From DASRSS01 sp963799045 (lineage in GTDB: Bacteria > Actinomycetota > Actinomycetes > Mycobacteriales > Jatrophihabitantaceae): a stretch of DNA of 64,000 nt. The notes beneath the pieces were generated by a model. The model searched no databases. It was not told the origin of the DNA and was given only the letters and a program-made list of their open reading frames with translations. The position numbers were made by a program, and so were the translations under genes. The stretch's first letter is position 1. Each line of letters starts with the position of its first letter. Location of the stretch: contig CAWCVN010000001.1 of the NCBI GenBank assembly GCA_963799045.1, forward strand, positions 1-64,000. The letters run 5' to 3'. This document shows positions 8,216 to 17,175 of the stretch, in pieces.

Positions 8216-9427
8216 GTGCTCGACAGCTATCGTGCGGCCTTCCGCGCGCCGGGCTCGCCTGCCTTCTGTGTCGCCGGGTTCGTCATGCGGCTGCCCATCG
8301 CCATCTACCCGATCACGCTGGTGCTGATCGTCTCCGCGCGCACCGGCCACTATGGGTTCGGCGGCGTGCTCTCCGGGGTGTACGTCGCCGCGAACGGCAT
8401 CGGCAACCCCACGCTCGCCCGGCTGGTCGACCGGCTCGGTCAGGGCCGCGTGCTGATCCCCGCGTCCGCGGTGCACGTCGCCGCGACCGCGGTCCTTGCG
8501 GTGCTGATCGAGTCTCATGCGGCGAGGTGGACCTTCCTCGTGCCGGCGTTCGTCTGCGGCTTCAGTTATCTCGCCGTCGGATCGCTGGTCCGGGCGCGGT
8601 GGTCACACGTCTGGGGCAACGGTGCGCAGCTGAGCACGGCCTACTCGGTGGAGTCGACGCTCGACGAGGTGATCTTCACGACCGGTCCGCTGGTCGCGAC
8701 GGCCATCGCCACCACGGTCGACCCGGTCCTGGCCCTCGTGCTGGCGATCGTGCTCGTCGCGCTCGGCACGATCTGGCTGCGGGGGCTTCGGGCGACCGAA
8801 CCGCCGCCGCATCCGGCCGGGGCGCCGCGGTCGGCCTCCGCCCTGCGCCACCGGGGCATGGTGCTCGTGACGCTGAGCGCTGCCGCCATGGGCGCGCTGT
8901 TCGCCAGCGTCGAGGTCACGATCATCGCCTTCTGCGGCCAGCACGGGCACCGGGCGCTGAGCGGTGCGGTCGTCGCGTGCTTCGCGTTGGGCAGCGGGGT
9001 GGCCGGTTTCGCCTACGGGGCACGGCACCGGCCCGGGCCGGTGCTGCGACGGTTCCGGTTCCAGGCCTCGGTGCTCGGCGTGCTCCCGGCGATCTTCCTC
9101 GCAGCACCGAACGTTGCGGTGCTCGCGGTGTGCGCGTTCGTGGTCGGTCTGGGAATCGCCCCGACGCTGATCACCGCCTCGGCGCTGATCTCCGAGGTCG
9201 TGCCGGGCAGCGCGCTCACCGAGGGCCTGTCGTGGCTGATCGCGGGGTTGAGCCTCGGTTACGGCGCGGGCTCGGCGGTGGTCGGCGGGATCGCCGACGC
9301 GCACGGCGCCCGTTGGGCGTTCCTGGTGTCGGTGGCGGCCGGGCTGCTCATCTGCGCGTCAGCATTGCTCGTCCACGGCCGGTTGAGCGCGTCCCCGGCC
9401 GCGTCGCAGCCCACCCCTGTCGCCTGA
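8216..9427 (+). CDS. Major facilitator superfamily permease
   Basis: A 403-residue membrane protein with about twelve hydrophobic segments in two halves and a short charged central loop (near residue 195-220). This is the MFS plan. It begins at GTG 8216, one base after the era stop, so it is probably co-translated with era. It ends 18 bases before recO. A related MFS gene between era and recO is seen in some actinobacteria, but the substrate is unknown. The N-terminal segment VMRLPIAIYPITLVLIVS is typical of sugar/efflux-like MFS members. No special selectivity motif could be assigned. Confidence 0.85.
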   Translation: MLDSYRAAFRAPGSPAFCVAGFVMRLPIAIYPITLVLIVSARTGHYGFGGVLSGVYVAANGIGNPTLARLVDRLGQGRVLIPASAVHVAATAVLAVLIESHAARWTFLVPAFVCGFSYLAVGSLVRARWSHVWGNGAQLSTAYSVESTLDEVIFTTGPLVATAIATTVDPVLALVLAIVLVALGTIWLRGLRATEPPPHPAGAPRSASALRHRGMVLVTLSAAAMGALFASVEVTIIAFCGQHGHRALSGAVVACFALGSGVAGFAYGARHRPGPVLRRFRFQASVLGVLPAIFLAAPNVAVLAVCAFVVGLGIAPTLITASALISEVVPGSALTEGLSWLIAGLSLGYGAGSAVVGGIADAHGARWAFLVSVAAGLLICASALLVHGRLSASPAASQPTPVA

Positions 9428-9445
9428 GGGTGCGACGATTGACCG

Positions 9446-10252
9446 GTGCCGCTCTACCGTGACGAGGCGGTCGTGCTCCGGGTGCACAAGCTCGGTGAGG
9501 CCGACCGGATCGTGTCCATGCTCACCCGGCGGCACGGTCGCGTCCGCGCGGTCGGCCGGGGGGTGCGCCGCACGTCCTCCCGGTTCGGTGCGCGGCTCGA
9601 ACCCGGTAGCCATATCGACGTCCAGCTGCACACCCGGCTGGCCGAAGGCCAGGCCTCGCCCGGTGGGCGCCGCGGCCTGGACCTGGTCACCCAGACCGAG
9701 TCGATCGGCGCGTACGGCGCGCAGCTGGCGACCGACTACGCGGCCTGGACCGCCGTCTCGGCGATCTGCGAGGCCACCGAACGGCTGACCGAGGAGGGCG
9801 AGCCGGCGCTGCGGCTGTTCCTGCTGGTGGTCGGTGCGCTCAAGGCGCTGGTGGCGCGTGAGCACGACTCCGGCCTGGTGCTCGACGCGTTCCTCGTGCG
9901 GGCGATGACGAACGCGGGTTGGGCGCCGGCGCTGGTCGAGTGCGCGAAGTGTTCCGTGCCGGGCCCGCATGCCGCGTTCAACGTGCCCGCAGGGGGGGCG
10001 GTGTGCGAGAGCTGCCGGCCACCCGGCTCGGCCCGGCCGGCACGCGAGGCGGTGGAGCTGATGAGCGCGCTACTCACCGGTGACTGGGCCCGCGCCGACA
10101 CCAGCGAGGCGGGCCCGCGCCGGGAGGCGAGCGGTCTCATCGCCGCGCACCTGCAGTGGCACCTCGAGCGCGGGCTGCGCTCGCTTCCCCTCGTCGATCG
10201 GACGGTCGCCCGGATCGTCGAGCTACCGGAGGTCCGGACCGAGGTCAGCTGA
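9446..10252 (+). CDS. recO: DNA repair protein RecO
   Basis: A 268-residue mediator that helps load RecA on SSB-coated single-stranded DNA in the RecFOR pathway. The N-terminal OB fold begins LYRDEAVVLRVHKLGEADRI, followed by the helical domain and a zinc finger CAKC...CESC (about residues 170-192). The start is GTG 9446. The stop lies in TCAGCTGA (10245-10252), which also provides the stop of the opposing arylsulfotransferase gene, so the two genes overlap tail to tail by 8 bases. Confidence 0.95.
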   Translation: MPLYRDEAVVLRVHKLGEADRIVSMLTRRHGRVRAVGRGVRRTSSRFGARLEPGSHIDVQLHTRLAEGQASPGGRRGLDLVTQTESIGAYGAQLATDYAAWTAVSAICEATERLTEEGEPALRLFLLVVGALKALVAREHDSGLVLDAFLVRAMTNAGWAPALVECAKCSVPGPHAAFNVPAGGAVCESCRPPGSARPAREAVELMSALLTGDWARADTSEAGPRREASGLIAAHLQWHLERGLRSLPLVDRTVARIVELPEVRTEVS

Positions 10253-12098
10253 CGCGCGTCGGTACGGACGTGCCGAGCACGTTGCCGTTGGAGTCCAGCG
10301 CCTGCACCTCGACGACCGCGCCGAGCGAACTCACCGGGATCGACGTCTCGAATCCCTTCCGCGGCGCGGAGGTGACCGCCGACAGCTTCGCCGCGGACGC
10401 CCCTGTGAGCACCCGCCACGTCGCCACCTCGGTGGCCCCGTTCCAGCTCACGTAGACCGTCGAGCCGGACGCCGCGACGGCGGGCTTGTCCAGCGGGTGC
10501 CCGGACCACGGGAACCGGTAGGCGCGGTAGGACGAGTCCTTCTTCGGCAGCTTCGCCTCGAACACCAGCGTGCCGTCCGGGCTGAACTGCGACAGCCACC
10601 ACTCCGCGCCCCAGCCGACGAAGACGTCTCCGTCGGGTAGCAGCTGGGTGTTGCCCTGGCTGGTGGCCTCCGGCACGTCAGGCGAGGAGAACCGCTGCAC
10701 GAGCGTCGCGGTCCGGGCCGCCGGGTTGATCTTGATCAACATGCCACTGGACTTCTTGGCCGTCGACTTGCCGACCCCCGAGGCGTTGTCGAACAGGCTT
10801 ATCAGGTCGGGTCCGGCCCACTTGGAGTCGTGCTGCGAGCTGAACTGCGTCCCGGAACCGCTGAACGAGCTGTGCTTGCCACCGAGTTGCCACAGGACGT
10901 CGCCGGTCGCCGGGTCGATGTCGTAGACAGCGTGCGTCGCGCGCCCGGAGACGAGCAGGTTGCCGTTCGCGTCCAGGTCGAGCGAGTTGATGTGGAAGAA
11001 GTCGTAGTACGCCGGCTTGTTCTTCTTGCCGACCTGGCTGACGTCCTCGTACGAGTCGGCGACCGGAACGTGGTCGAGGGCGTGCCACTCCTGCAGCACG
11101 TTCCCGGTCGGGATGTCGATCTCCTCCATGATGCTGTCCAGCGCGACGCCGTTCGCCGCGCCGCCGATGCCGGACAGATCCCAGCGCACCGGCTCGTACG
11201 CGGTGATCAGCGCCGTGTTGCGCGTCGTCAGGGTGAAATCGTGCAGGTCGGCCTGGTAGCCGTTGCCCGCCTTCACGGTCGCGATCTGCTGGTAGGAGTC
11301 GTTGTAGATCACGTCCTCGCCCAGCCCCTGGCCGGTACCGGTGACCGCGCCCTGCCACCAGGTCAGCACCGGCTGGCCCTGGTAGGTCTGCACGCGGAAG
11401 TCCGACGGTGTCGTGCCGTCGGGCAGCGACTTGAACCACACCAGGTTCCCGGCCGCATCGACGATCATCGGGCCGTCCTGGCCGGCGCCGCTGCGCGGGC
11501 CGATGAACACGTAGCCGTCGCCGGAGTCGATCGAGCCGTGCGTGATCGTGTACTTCGGCGGCTGCAGCGACGGCATCGAGTGGAACGACTGCTGCTGGCT
11601 GGGGTCGTTGATCTCGTTGTGCAGCGTCGCGCCGAACGCCGACGGGTCGGGCTGCGCGACCGTGAAGGTGTACTTGCCGGCCTGCCCGCCGACGACGTTC
11701 AGCGTCGTCGACACCGTCACCTGCTCGCCGGGAGTGAACGGCTGGTCGGGATAGAAGCTCGCTCCCTGGCCGTCGGAGTCCGGGCGCAGGTGGCCCGGGT
11801 GTGGCCCGCTCCGGGAACCGGAGACCGAGACCGTGCCGATGCGCGACGGGGCGACCCCGCGCAGCGCGATCTGGCTGTCGGGGGAGGCCACCTTCGAACC
11901 CGCCGTCGGGTAGACGCGAACCGCACCGGACGCGAGGGGCGGCGCATCGGTCGGTATCGCCTGGCTCGTGGGGGCGGGCGAGCTACTGGAGCTGTTGCCC
12001 GCGCCGCCACTGCCCGTGCAGGCGGCGAGCAGGAGGGCCGCCGCGAGGCAGGGAGCCAGAACGTGGAACCGGCGCAGGCGCAGAGGGGTGATCGTCAT
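10245..12098 (-). CDS. Arylsulfotransferase (ASST)-family lipoprotein
   Basis: A 617-residue exported protein with a lipoprotein signal: charged N-terminus, hydrophobic core and LLLAAC with lipid-attachment Cys27. A Ser-rich linker follows. After an N-terminal beta domain comes a beta-propeller-like ASST region, with repeated blades such as GNLVWFKSLPDGTTPSDFRV, DLHDFTLTTRNTALITAYEP, FFHINSLDLDANGNLLVSGR and GNTQLLPDGDVFVGWGAEWW. ASST enzymes move sulfate between phenolic compounds outside the cytoplasm, but many actinobacterial members are uncharacterised. The histidines in HDFTL and FFHIN are conserved-looking candidates. It stands alone, convergent with recO and divergent from uppS. Confidence 0.85.
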   Translation of the reverse strand: MTITPLRLRRFHVLAPCLAAALLLAACTGSGGAGNSSSSSPAPTSQAIPTDAPPLASGAVRVYPTAGSKVASPDSQIALRGVAPSRIGTVSVSGSRSGPHPGHLRPDSDGQGASFYPDQPFTPGEQVTVSTTLNVVGGQAGKYTFTVAQPDPSAFGATLHNEINDPSQQQSFHSMPSLQPPKYTITHGSIDSGDGYVFIGPRSGAGQDGPMIVDAAGNLVWFKSLPDGTTPSDFRVQTYQGQPVLTWWQGAVTGTGQGLGEDVIYNDSYQQIATVKAGNGYQADLHDFTLTTRNTALITAYEPVRWDLSGIGGAANGVALDSIMEEIDIPTGNVLQEWHALDHVPVADSYEDVSQVGKKNKPAYYDFFHINSLDLDANGNLLVSGRATHAVYDIDPATGDVLWQLGGKHSSFSGSGTQFSSQHDSKWAGPDLISLFDNASGVGKSTAKKSSGMLIKINPAARTATLVQRFSSPDVPEATSQGNTQLLPDGDVFVGWGAEWWLSQFSPDGTLVFEAKLPKKDSSYRAYRFPWSGHPLDKPAVAASGSTVYVSWNGATEVATWRVLTGASAAKLSAVTSAPRKGFETSIPVSSLGAVVEVQALDSNGNVLGTSVPTRVS

Positions 12099-12193
12099 CG
12101 TCCGCTGACCCTAGAGTCGGTGGCTTGCAGCCAGCTGTGGGAGGACCGAGCAGGTTTGGGCGTGGGATCGCCGCCTCTCGGTACGGTATCGGA

Positions 12194-13036
12194 GTGACGA
12201 GCTGGTTGCGCGGGAGGGGCGCGGAGGCGAACAGCCGGCAGCACTGGCCGGCCCCGCCGGCGCACCCGTCCGGTGCCCGGCCGCCGGAGATCCCGGCCGA
12301 ACTGGTGCCCCGGCACGTCGCGATCGTCATGGACGGCAACGGCCGGTGGGCGCACGCCCGCGGCCTGCCGCGGGTCGAGGGTCACCGCGCGGGCGAGGCC
12401 AGCCTGATGGACGTGCTGCACGGCGCGATCGAGCTCGGGGTCTCCACCGTGTCGGCGTTCGCGTTCTCGACGGAGAACTGGCGCCGCTCACCGGAGGAGG
12501 TGCGCTTCCTCATGGGCTTCAACAAGGACGTGATCCGCCGCCGCCGCGACGAGCTCGCCGATCTGGGGGTGCGCATCCGCTGGGCCGGCCGCCGCCCCCG
12601 GCTGTGGCGCAGCGTGATCGACCAGCTCGAGGACGCCGAGCGCTACACCCGCGACAACGACCGGCTCACCTTGCAGTTCTGCGTGAACTACGGGGGGCGG
12701 GCGGAACTGGTCGACGCCATGCGGGCGATCGCCGCGGACGTCTCGGCAGGGCGGCTGAACCCGGCCAAGATCGACGAGCGAACGATCGAGGCCCACCTCG
12801 ACGAGCCGGGCCTTCCCGACGTGGACCTGTTCATCCGGACATCCGGCGAGCAGCGCATGTCCAACTTCCTGCTGTGGCAGTCGACCTACGCCGAGCTGGT
12901 CTTCACCGACACACCGTGGCCGGAGTTCGACCGCACCCACCTGTGGGCGGCGTGCCTGGCCTACGCCCAGCGGAGCAGGCGGTTCGGGGCCGCCGGACCG
13001 GTCGAGGCACCGAGCGCGTTCGGGGGTGGCAGGTGA
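12194..13036 (+). CDS. uppS: Isoprenyl transferase (cis-prenyl diphosphate synthase)
   Basis: This enzyme condenses isopentenyl diphosphate units into the long-chain polyprenyl diphosphate carrier for peptidoglycan and arabinogalactan precursors. The signature HVAIVMDGNGRWAHARGLPR (catalytic Asp) is near residue 47. Further family stretches are SAFAFSTENWRRSPEEVRFL and DLFIRTSGEQRMSNFLLWQS. GTG 12194 gives about 280 residues, close to family size. The open frame extends to 12125, but the extra residues look unconserved. Its stop overlaps the GTG of the following small gene (GTGA at 13033-13036). Confidence 0.95.
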   Translation: MTSWLRGRGAEANSRQHWPAPPAHPSGARPPEIPAELVPRHVAIVMDGNGRWAHARGLPRVEGHRAGEASLMDVLHGAIELGVSTVSAFAFSTENWRRSPEEVRFLMGFNKDVIRRRRDELADLGVRIRWAGRRPRLWRSVIDQLEDAERYTRDNDRLTLQFCVNYGGRAELVDAMRAIAADVSAGRLNPAKIDERTIEAHLDEPGLPDVDLFIRTSGEQRMSNFLLWQSTYAELVFTDTPWPEFDRTHLWAACLAYAQRSRRFGAAGPVEAPSAFGGGR

Positions 13037-13365
13037 TCTCGGTGACGCATTTCGCCGTCCCGGGAGCGGAGGCCGACTTCGACGCCCGCGCCGGTGACGC
13101 GCTGGCCGCCCTTGCCAGCCGGCCCGGGTATCTGCGCGGCAGCCTCGGCAGGTCGCCCGACGACCCCGGCCAGTGGATCTTGATCACAGAGTGGGAGAAC
13201 GTCGGGTCCTACCGGCGTGCCCTGGGAAACTACGAGGTCAAGCTGCGCGCGAGTGCCCTTCTCGGCGAGGCGTGCGACCTCGCGAGCAGCTTCGAGTCGT
13301 TGCTCGAGGTGGCTCCGGGCGGTGCGGTGGTGGTGCGTGACAGCGATCGTGGAATGGGCAAATGA
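13033..13365 (+). CDS. Antibiotic-biosynthesis-monooxygenase (ABM)-fold small protein
   Basis: A 110-residue dimeric alpha-beta-barrel-type protein by pattern. It opens with a short strand (VTHFAVP) and has RPGYLRGSLGRSPDDPGQWI, LITEWENVGSYRRAL and a C-terminal helix and strand. The W-E-N after LIT is characteristic of ABM/DUF3291-like proteins. The start GTG 13033 overlaps the uppS stop by 4 bases and its own stop overlaps the next ATG by 4, so the three are translationally coupled. Members range from haem or quinol monooxygenases to proteins of unknown function. No specific reaction can be assigned. Confidence 0.8.
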   Translation: MISVTHFAVPGAEADFDARAGDALAALASRPGYLRGSLGRSPDDPGQWILITEWENVGSYRRALGNYEVKLRASALLGEACDLASSFESLLEVAPGGAVVVRDSDRGMGK

Positions 13366-14492
13366 CGAGGATCGGTACGAGACGCAGGCTGAACTGGCGG
13401 ATGCTCAGCGCTTCGCGAGACCGGTCCGAGTGGTTCCCCCGCGATTCGAGGCTCGGCGCCGCGCTGTACGTCGCGCGCTGGACGGCGATCCTCGCCTGGC
13501 TGTTCTTCCTGATCCGCGAGTGCGTCGTCAACGGCGTGCCGTTCGACCGCGAGGGCCTGCTGCTGTGGATCAGCCTCGGCCTGCTCGCCTACAGCGTCGG
13601 CCGGCACCCGGTCTGGCTGCTGTGGGTCGCGGTCGACTTCCTGCCGTTCGCGGCCGTGCTCATCGTCTACGACTACCTGCGCGGGCTGTCCGACGGACTG
13701 GGCATGCCGACGTGGTGGCGGCCGCAGGTGGCGATCGACAAGTTCCTCTTCTTCGGGCACGAACCGACCGTCTGGCTGCAGGAGCACCTCAAGCACGCCG
13801 ACGTCCGGTGGTACGACGTCGCCGTCTGCATCTGCTACTTCTCGTTCTTCTTCCTACCGTACGTGACGGCCGGAGTGCTCTGGCTGCGCGGCCGCACCGA
13901 CTTCTACCGGTGGGGTCTGCGCTTCGTGTCGCTGTCGCTGTTCGGCTTCACGATGTTCGCCCTGATCCCGTCCGCTCCGCCGTGGGCCGCAGCCAACTGC
14001 ACCGCCACCGAGGTCGCCAGTCACCCGAACAATCCGCTGTGCATGTACTACCCGAGCCCGGACCGGCACGGCGGGGTGCTCGGCGCCATGACCAGCCACC
14101 AGCCCGGGGCCAACCCGTGGGTCGAGCGGATCTCGACCCGCGGCTTCTCCGAGCTCCACCTCAAGGTCGCCCAGCACCTGGTCGACAAGGGCCAGGCCGT
14201 GGCCGACCAGGTCGCGGCGATCCCGTCGCTGCACCTGGGCGGGACGCTGCTGTTCTGCCTGTTCATGTGGCCCCGGCTGTCCAAGTGGTGGCGCCCGCTG
14301 CTGGTCGCCTACCCGCTGTTCATGACCTTCACGCTCGTCTACTCGGCCGAGCACTACGTCACGGACTGCATCACCGGTGCGCTGTCCGCACTGATGATCA
14401 ACTATCTGGCCGGCCGGGTGGAGCGGCGGCGTCACGGCAACGCGGTGCCGGATACCCTTGACGAGCACGAATTCGCGACCGCGACCCCGTAG
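13362..14492 (+). CDS. PAP2/Aur1-type membrane phosphatase or inositolphosphotransferase
   Basis: A 376-residue protein with about six membrane helices. It carries PAP2-superfamily residues late in the sequence: AAIPSLHLGGTLL (PSLH motif) and YSAEHYVTDCITG (H...D). This matches the inositolphosphotransferase-like Aur1/Ipt1 PAP2 group found in actinobacteria, which act on lipid phosphates or transfer inositol phosphate to lipid acceptors. The start ATG 13362 overlaps the previous stop by 4 bases, forming an operon with uppS and the ABM gene. The natural link is lipid-carrier or phosphoinositide metabolism at the membrane. Confidence 0.85.
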   Translation: MTRIGTRRRLNWRMLSASRDRSEWFPRDSRLGAALYVARWTAILAWLFFLIRECVVNGVPFDREGLLLWISLGLLAYSVGRHPVWLLWVAVDFLPFAAVLIVYDYLRGLSDGLGMPTWWRPQVAIDKFLFFGHEPTVWLQEHLKHADVRWYDVAVCICYFSFFFLPYVTAGVLWLRGRTDFYRWGLRFVSLSLFGFTMFALIPSAPPWAAANCTATEVASHPNNPLCMYYPSPDRHGGVLGAMTSHQPGANPWVERISTRGFSELHLKVAQHLVDKGQAVADQVAAIPSLHLGGTLLFCLFMWPRLSKWWRPLLVAYPLFMTFTLVYSAEHYVTDCITGALSALMINYLAGRVERRRHGNAVPDTLDEHEFATATP

Positions 14493-14505
14493 AGCTGGAG
14501 ATCTT

Positions 14506-15885
14506 GTGCCCGTCGACCGCAACGACGCCGTCGTCAACCTGAGCAAGCGGCGTGGCTTCGTCTTCCCGTCGAGCGAGATCTACGGCGGCACCCGCTCGGC
14601 CTGGGACTACGGCCCGCTCGGCGTCGAGTTGAAGGAGAACGTCCGGCGGCAGTGGTGGAGGGCGATGGTCACCGGCCGCGAGGACATCGTCGGCATCGAC
14701 TCCGCGGTCATCCTCGCCACGGACGTCTGGCGTGCCTCCGGCCACCTGGACGTGTTCACCGACCCGCTGGTCGAGTGCCTCAACTGCCACAAGCGCAACC
14801 GCTCCGACCAGCTGGAGGAGGCCTACGAGGCCAAGCACGGCCGGGCGCCGGAGGGCATGAGCGACATCCCGTGCCCCAGCTGCGGCACCCGCGGCCGGTG
14901 GACCGAGCCGCGCGACTTCAACATGATGCTCAAGACCTACCTCGGCCCGGTGGAGTCTGAGGAGGGGCTGCACTACCTGCGGCCCGAGACCGCGCAGGGC
15001 ATCTTCGTGAACTTCCTCAACGTGATGACCACGGCTCGCAAGAAGCCGCCGTTCGGCATCGCGCAGACCGGCAAGAGCTTCCGCAACGAGATCACGCCGG
15101 GCAACTTCATCTTCCGTACCCGGGAGTTCGAGCAGATGGAGATGGAATTCTTCGTCGAGCCGGGCACCGACGAGACCTGGCACGAGTACTGGCTCGGCCA
15201 ACGCTGGAACTGGTACGTCGACCTGGGCATCGACCCGGCGAACATGCGTTACTACGAACACCCGCAAGAGAAGCTTTCGCACTACTCCAAGCGCACGGTC
15301 GACATCGAGTACCGCTTCCAGTTCGGGGGCAGCGAGTTCGCCGAACTCGAGGGCATCGCGAACCGCACCGACTTCGACCTGAGCACCCACAAGCAGCACT
15401 CCGGCGTCGACCTGACCTACTTCGACCAGGAGCGCAACGAGCGCTGGACGCCCTACGTGATCGAGCCGGCGGCCGGGCTGACCCGTGCCGTGCTCGCCTT
15501 CCTGCTCGACGCATACACCGAGGACGAGGCGCCGAACGCGAAGGGGCAGCTCGAGAAGCGCACGGTACTTCGGCTGGACCGCCGGCTCGCTCCGGTCAAG
15601 GTCGCGGTGCTGCCGCTGTCACGCAATGCCGATCTGTCACCGGTGGCCCGCGACCTGGCCGACGGGCTGCGCCGGAACTGGAACGTGGACTTCGACGACG
15701 CACAGGCGATCGGCCGCCGCTACCGGCGCCAGGACGAGATCGGCACCCCGTACTGCGTCACCGTCGACTTCGAGACCCTCGACGACCAGGCGGTCACCGT
15801 CCGTGAGCGCGATTCGATGCAGCAGGAGCGCATCGCCCTCACCCAGGTCGAGTCCTACCTCGCGGCGCGCCTGCCCGGCTGCTGA
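14506..15885 (+). CDS. glyS: Glycyl-tRNA synthetase, dimeric class II
   Basis: A 459-residue class II synthetase that charges tRNA-Gly. It shows FVFPSSEIYGGTRSAWDYGP at the N-terminus, a zinc-type pair CLNCHKRN...CPSCGTRG, class II motif 2 (FRNEITPGNFIFRTREFEQM) and the C-terminal anticodon-binding domain (KVAVLPLSRN). The start GTG 14506 follows CTGGAG. This is the single-subunit alpha2 form typical of actinobacteria. Six bases separate it from dusB. Confidence 0.96.
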   Translation: MPVDRNDAVVNLSKRRGFVFPSSEIYGGTRSAWDYGPLGVELKENVRRQWWRAMVTGREDIVGIDSAVILATDVWRASGHLDVFTDPLVECLNCHKRNRSDQLEEAYEAKHGRAPEGMSDIPCPSCGTRGRWTEPRDFNMMLKTYLGPVESEEGLHYLRPETAQGIFVNFLNVMTTARKKPPFGIAQTGKSFRNEITPGNFIFRTREFEQMEMEFFVEPGTDETWHEYWLGQRWNWYVDLGIDPANMRYYEHPQEKLSHYSKRTVDIEYRFQFGGSEFAELEGIANRTDFDLSTHKQHSGVDLTYFDQERNERWTPYVIEPAAGLTRAVLAFLLDAYTEDEAPNAKGQLEKRTVLRLDRRLAPVKVAVLPLSRNADLSPVARDLADGLRRNWNVDFDDAQAIGRRYRRQDEIGTPYCVTVDFETLDDQAVTVRERDSMQQERIALTQVESYLAARLPGC

Positions 15886-15891
15886 GCGCCG

Positions 15892-17082
15892 ATGACCGCC
15901 ACGGCGCTTGCTCCGCTGCGGCTCACACCGGGCACCGAAGCCCGGTGGCGGGCCGAGGTGATCGCCGACCCGCCGGTCGTGCTGGCCCCGATGGCCGGCA
16001 TCACGAACACCGCGTTCCGGCGGCTGTGCCGCGAGCAGATGGCGGCCGCGCTTCCGGACGGCGCCGCCGGCGGCCTGTTCGTCAGCGAGATGATCACCAC
16101 GCGGGCGCTGGTCGAGCGCAACCCGAAGACCATGCGCCTGATCAGGTTCGAGGCCGACGAGTCACCGCGCTCGATCCAGCTCTACGGCGTCGACCCGACC
16201 GTCGTCGGTGCGGCCGTCCGGATGATCGTCGAGCAGGATCTGGCCGACCACGTCGACCTCAACTTCGGCTGCCCGGTGCCCAAGATCACCCGCAAGGGCG
16301 GCGGGGCGGCGCTGCCGTGGCGGATCGAGCTGTTCGACGAGATCGTGACCGCCGCGGTGCGGAACGCGATGGGGGCGGTGCCGGTCACGGTCAAGATGCG
16401 CGTCGGCATCGACGCCGAGCACGTCACCTACCGCGAGGCGGGACTGCGCGCGCAGGAGGCCGGCGTCGGCCACGTCGCGCTGCACGGTCGCACCGCCGCA
16501 CAGTTCTACGGTGGCTGCGCCGCCTGGGAGCCGATCGCCGAGCTGGTCGAGCTGCTGGACATCCCGGTGCTCGGCAACGGCGACATCTGGGAGGCCGACG
16601 ACGCGCTGCGCATGCACGGCCGAACCGGCTGCGCCGGCGTGGTCGTCGGCCGCGGGTGCCTGGGCAGGCCCTGGCTGTTCGCCGACCTCGCGGCCGCGTT
16701 CGCGGGGCGACCGCAGCGGTGGCTGCCCGGCTTGGCCGAGGTTGCCGCGATCATGCGCCGGCACGCCGAGCTGCTGGTCGAGTGGCTCGGCGACGAACAG
16801 CATGGAGTCACCGACTTCCGCAAGCACGTCGCCTGGTACCTGAAGGGCTTCTCGGCCGGCAGCGACCTGCGCCGGGCCATGGCCAGCGCGTCGAGCCTCG
16901 GCGAGCTCGACGACCTGCTGGCCCGGCTGGACCTCGACCAGCCGTTCCCCGACGCCGTGCTCGGCCGGCCGCGGGGCCGCACGACGGGGGCCCGGCCGGT
17001 GGCACTGCCGGAGGGCTGGCTCACCTCGCGGGACTCCCGCGCGGTGCCCTTCGGGGCCGAGCTGGCCGACAGCGGCGGGTGA
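15892..17082 (+). CDS. dusB: tRNA-dihydrouridine synthase
   Basis: A 396-residue FMN-dependent enzyme that reduces uridine to dihydrouridine in tRNA D-loops. It has an N-terminal TIM barrel with LAPMAGITNTAFRRLC for FMN contact, HVDLNFGCPVPKITRKGGG with the catalytic cysteine, VKMRVGID and HGRTAAQFYGG. A C-terminal helical tRNA-binding domain follows (FRKHVAWYLKGF). The ATG start at 15892 is 6 bases after glyS, so the two are likely co-transcribed. Dus enzymes in actinobacteria are usually annotated DusB. Confidence 0.94.
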   Translation: MTATALAPLRLTPGTEARWRAEVIADPPVVLAPMAGITNTAFRRLCREQMAAALPDGAAGGLFVSEMITTRALVERNPKTMRLIRFEADESPRSIQLYGVDPTVVGAAVRMIVEQDLADHVDLNFGCPVPKITRKGGGAALPWRIELFDEIVTAAVRNAMGAVPVTVKMRVGIDAEHVTYREAGLRAQEAGVGHVALHGRTAAQFYGGCAAWEPIAELVELLDIPVLGNGDIWEADDALRMHGRTGCAGVVVGRGCLGRPWLFADLAAAFAGRPQRWLPGLAEVAAIMRRHAELLVEWLGDEQHGVTDFRKHVAWYLKGFSAGSDLRRAMASASSLGELDDLLARLDLDQPFPDAVLGRPRGRTTGARPVALPEGWLTSRDSRAVPFGAELADSGG

Positions 17083-17175
17083 GCCGACAGACTCCCGGCA
17101 GGGACGCCCGCGCGGCCCGGATCAAGGCCAACTAGGCTCTGCTCAGGCACAGCTGGACGACCCGGGGAGCGCGGA

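Noticed and set aside
10830..12197. A 455-codon plus-strand frame opposite the arylsulfotransferase gene
   Set aside because: Its translation is Val/Arg/Asp-rich without domains, while the minus strand has a signal peptide and ASST repeats.
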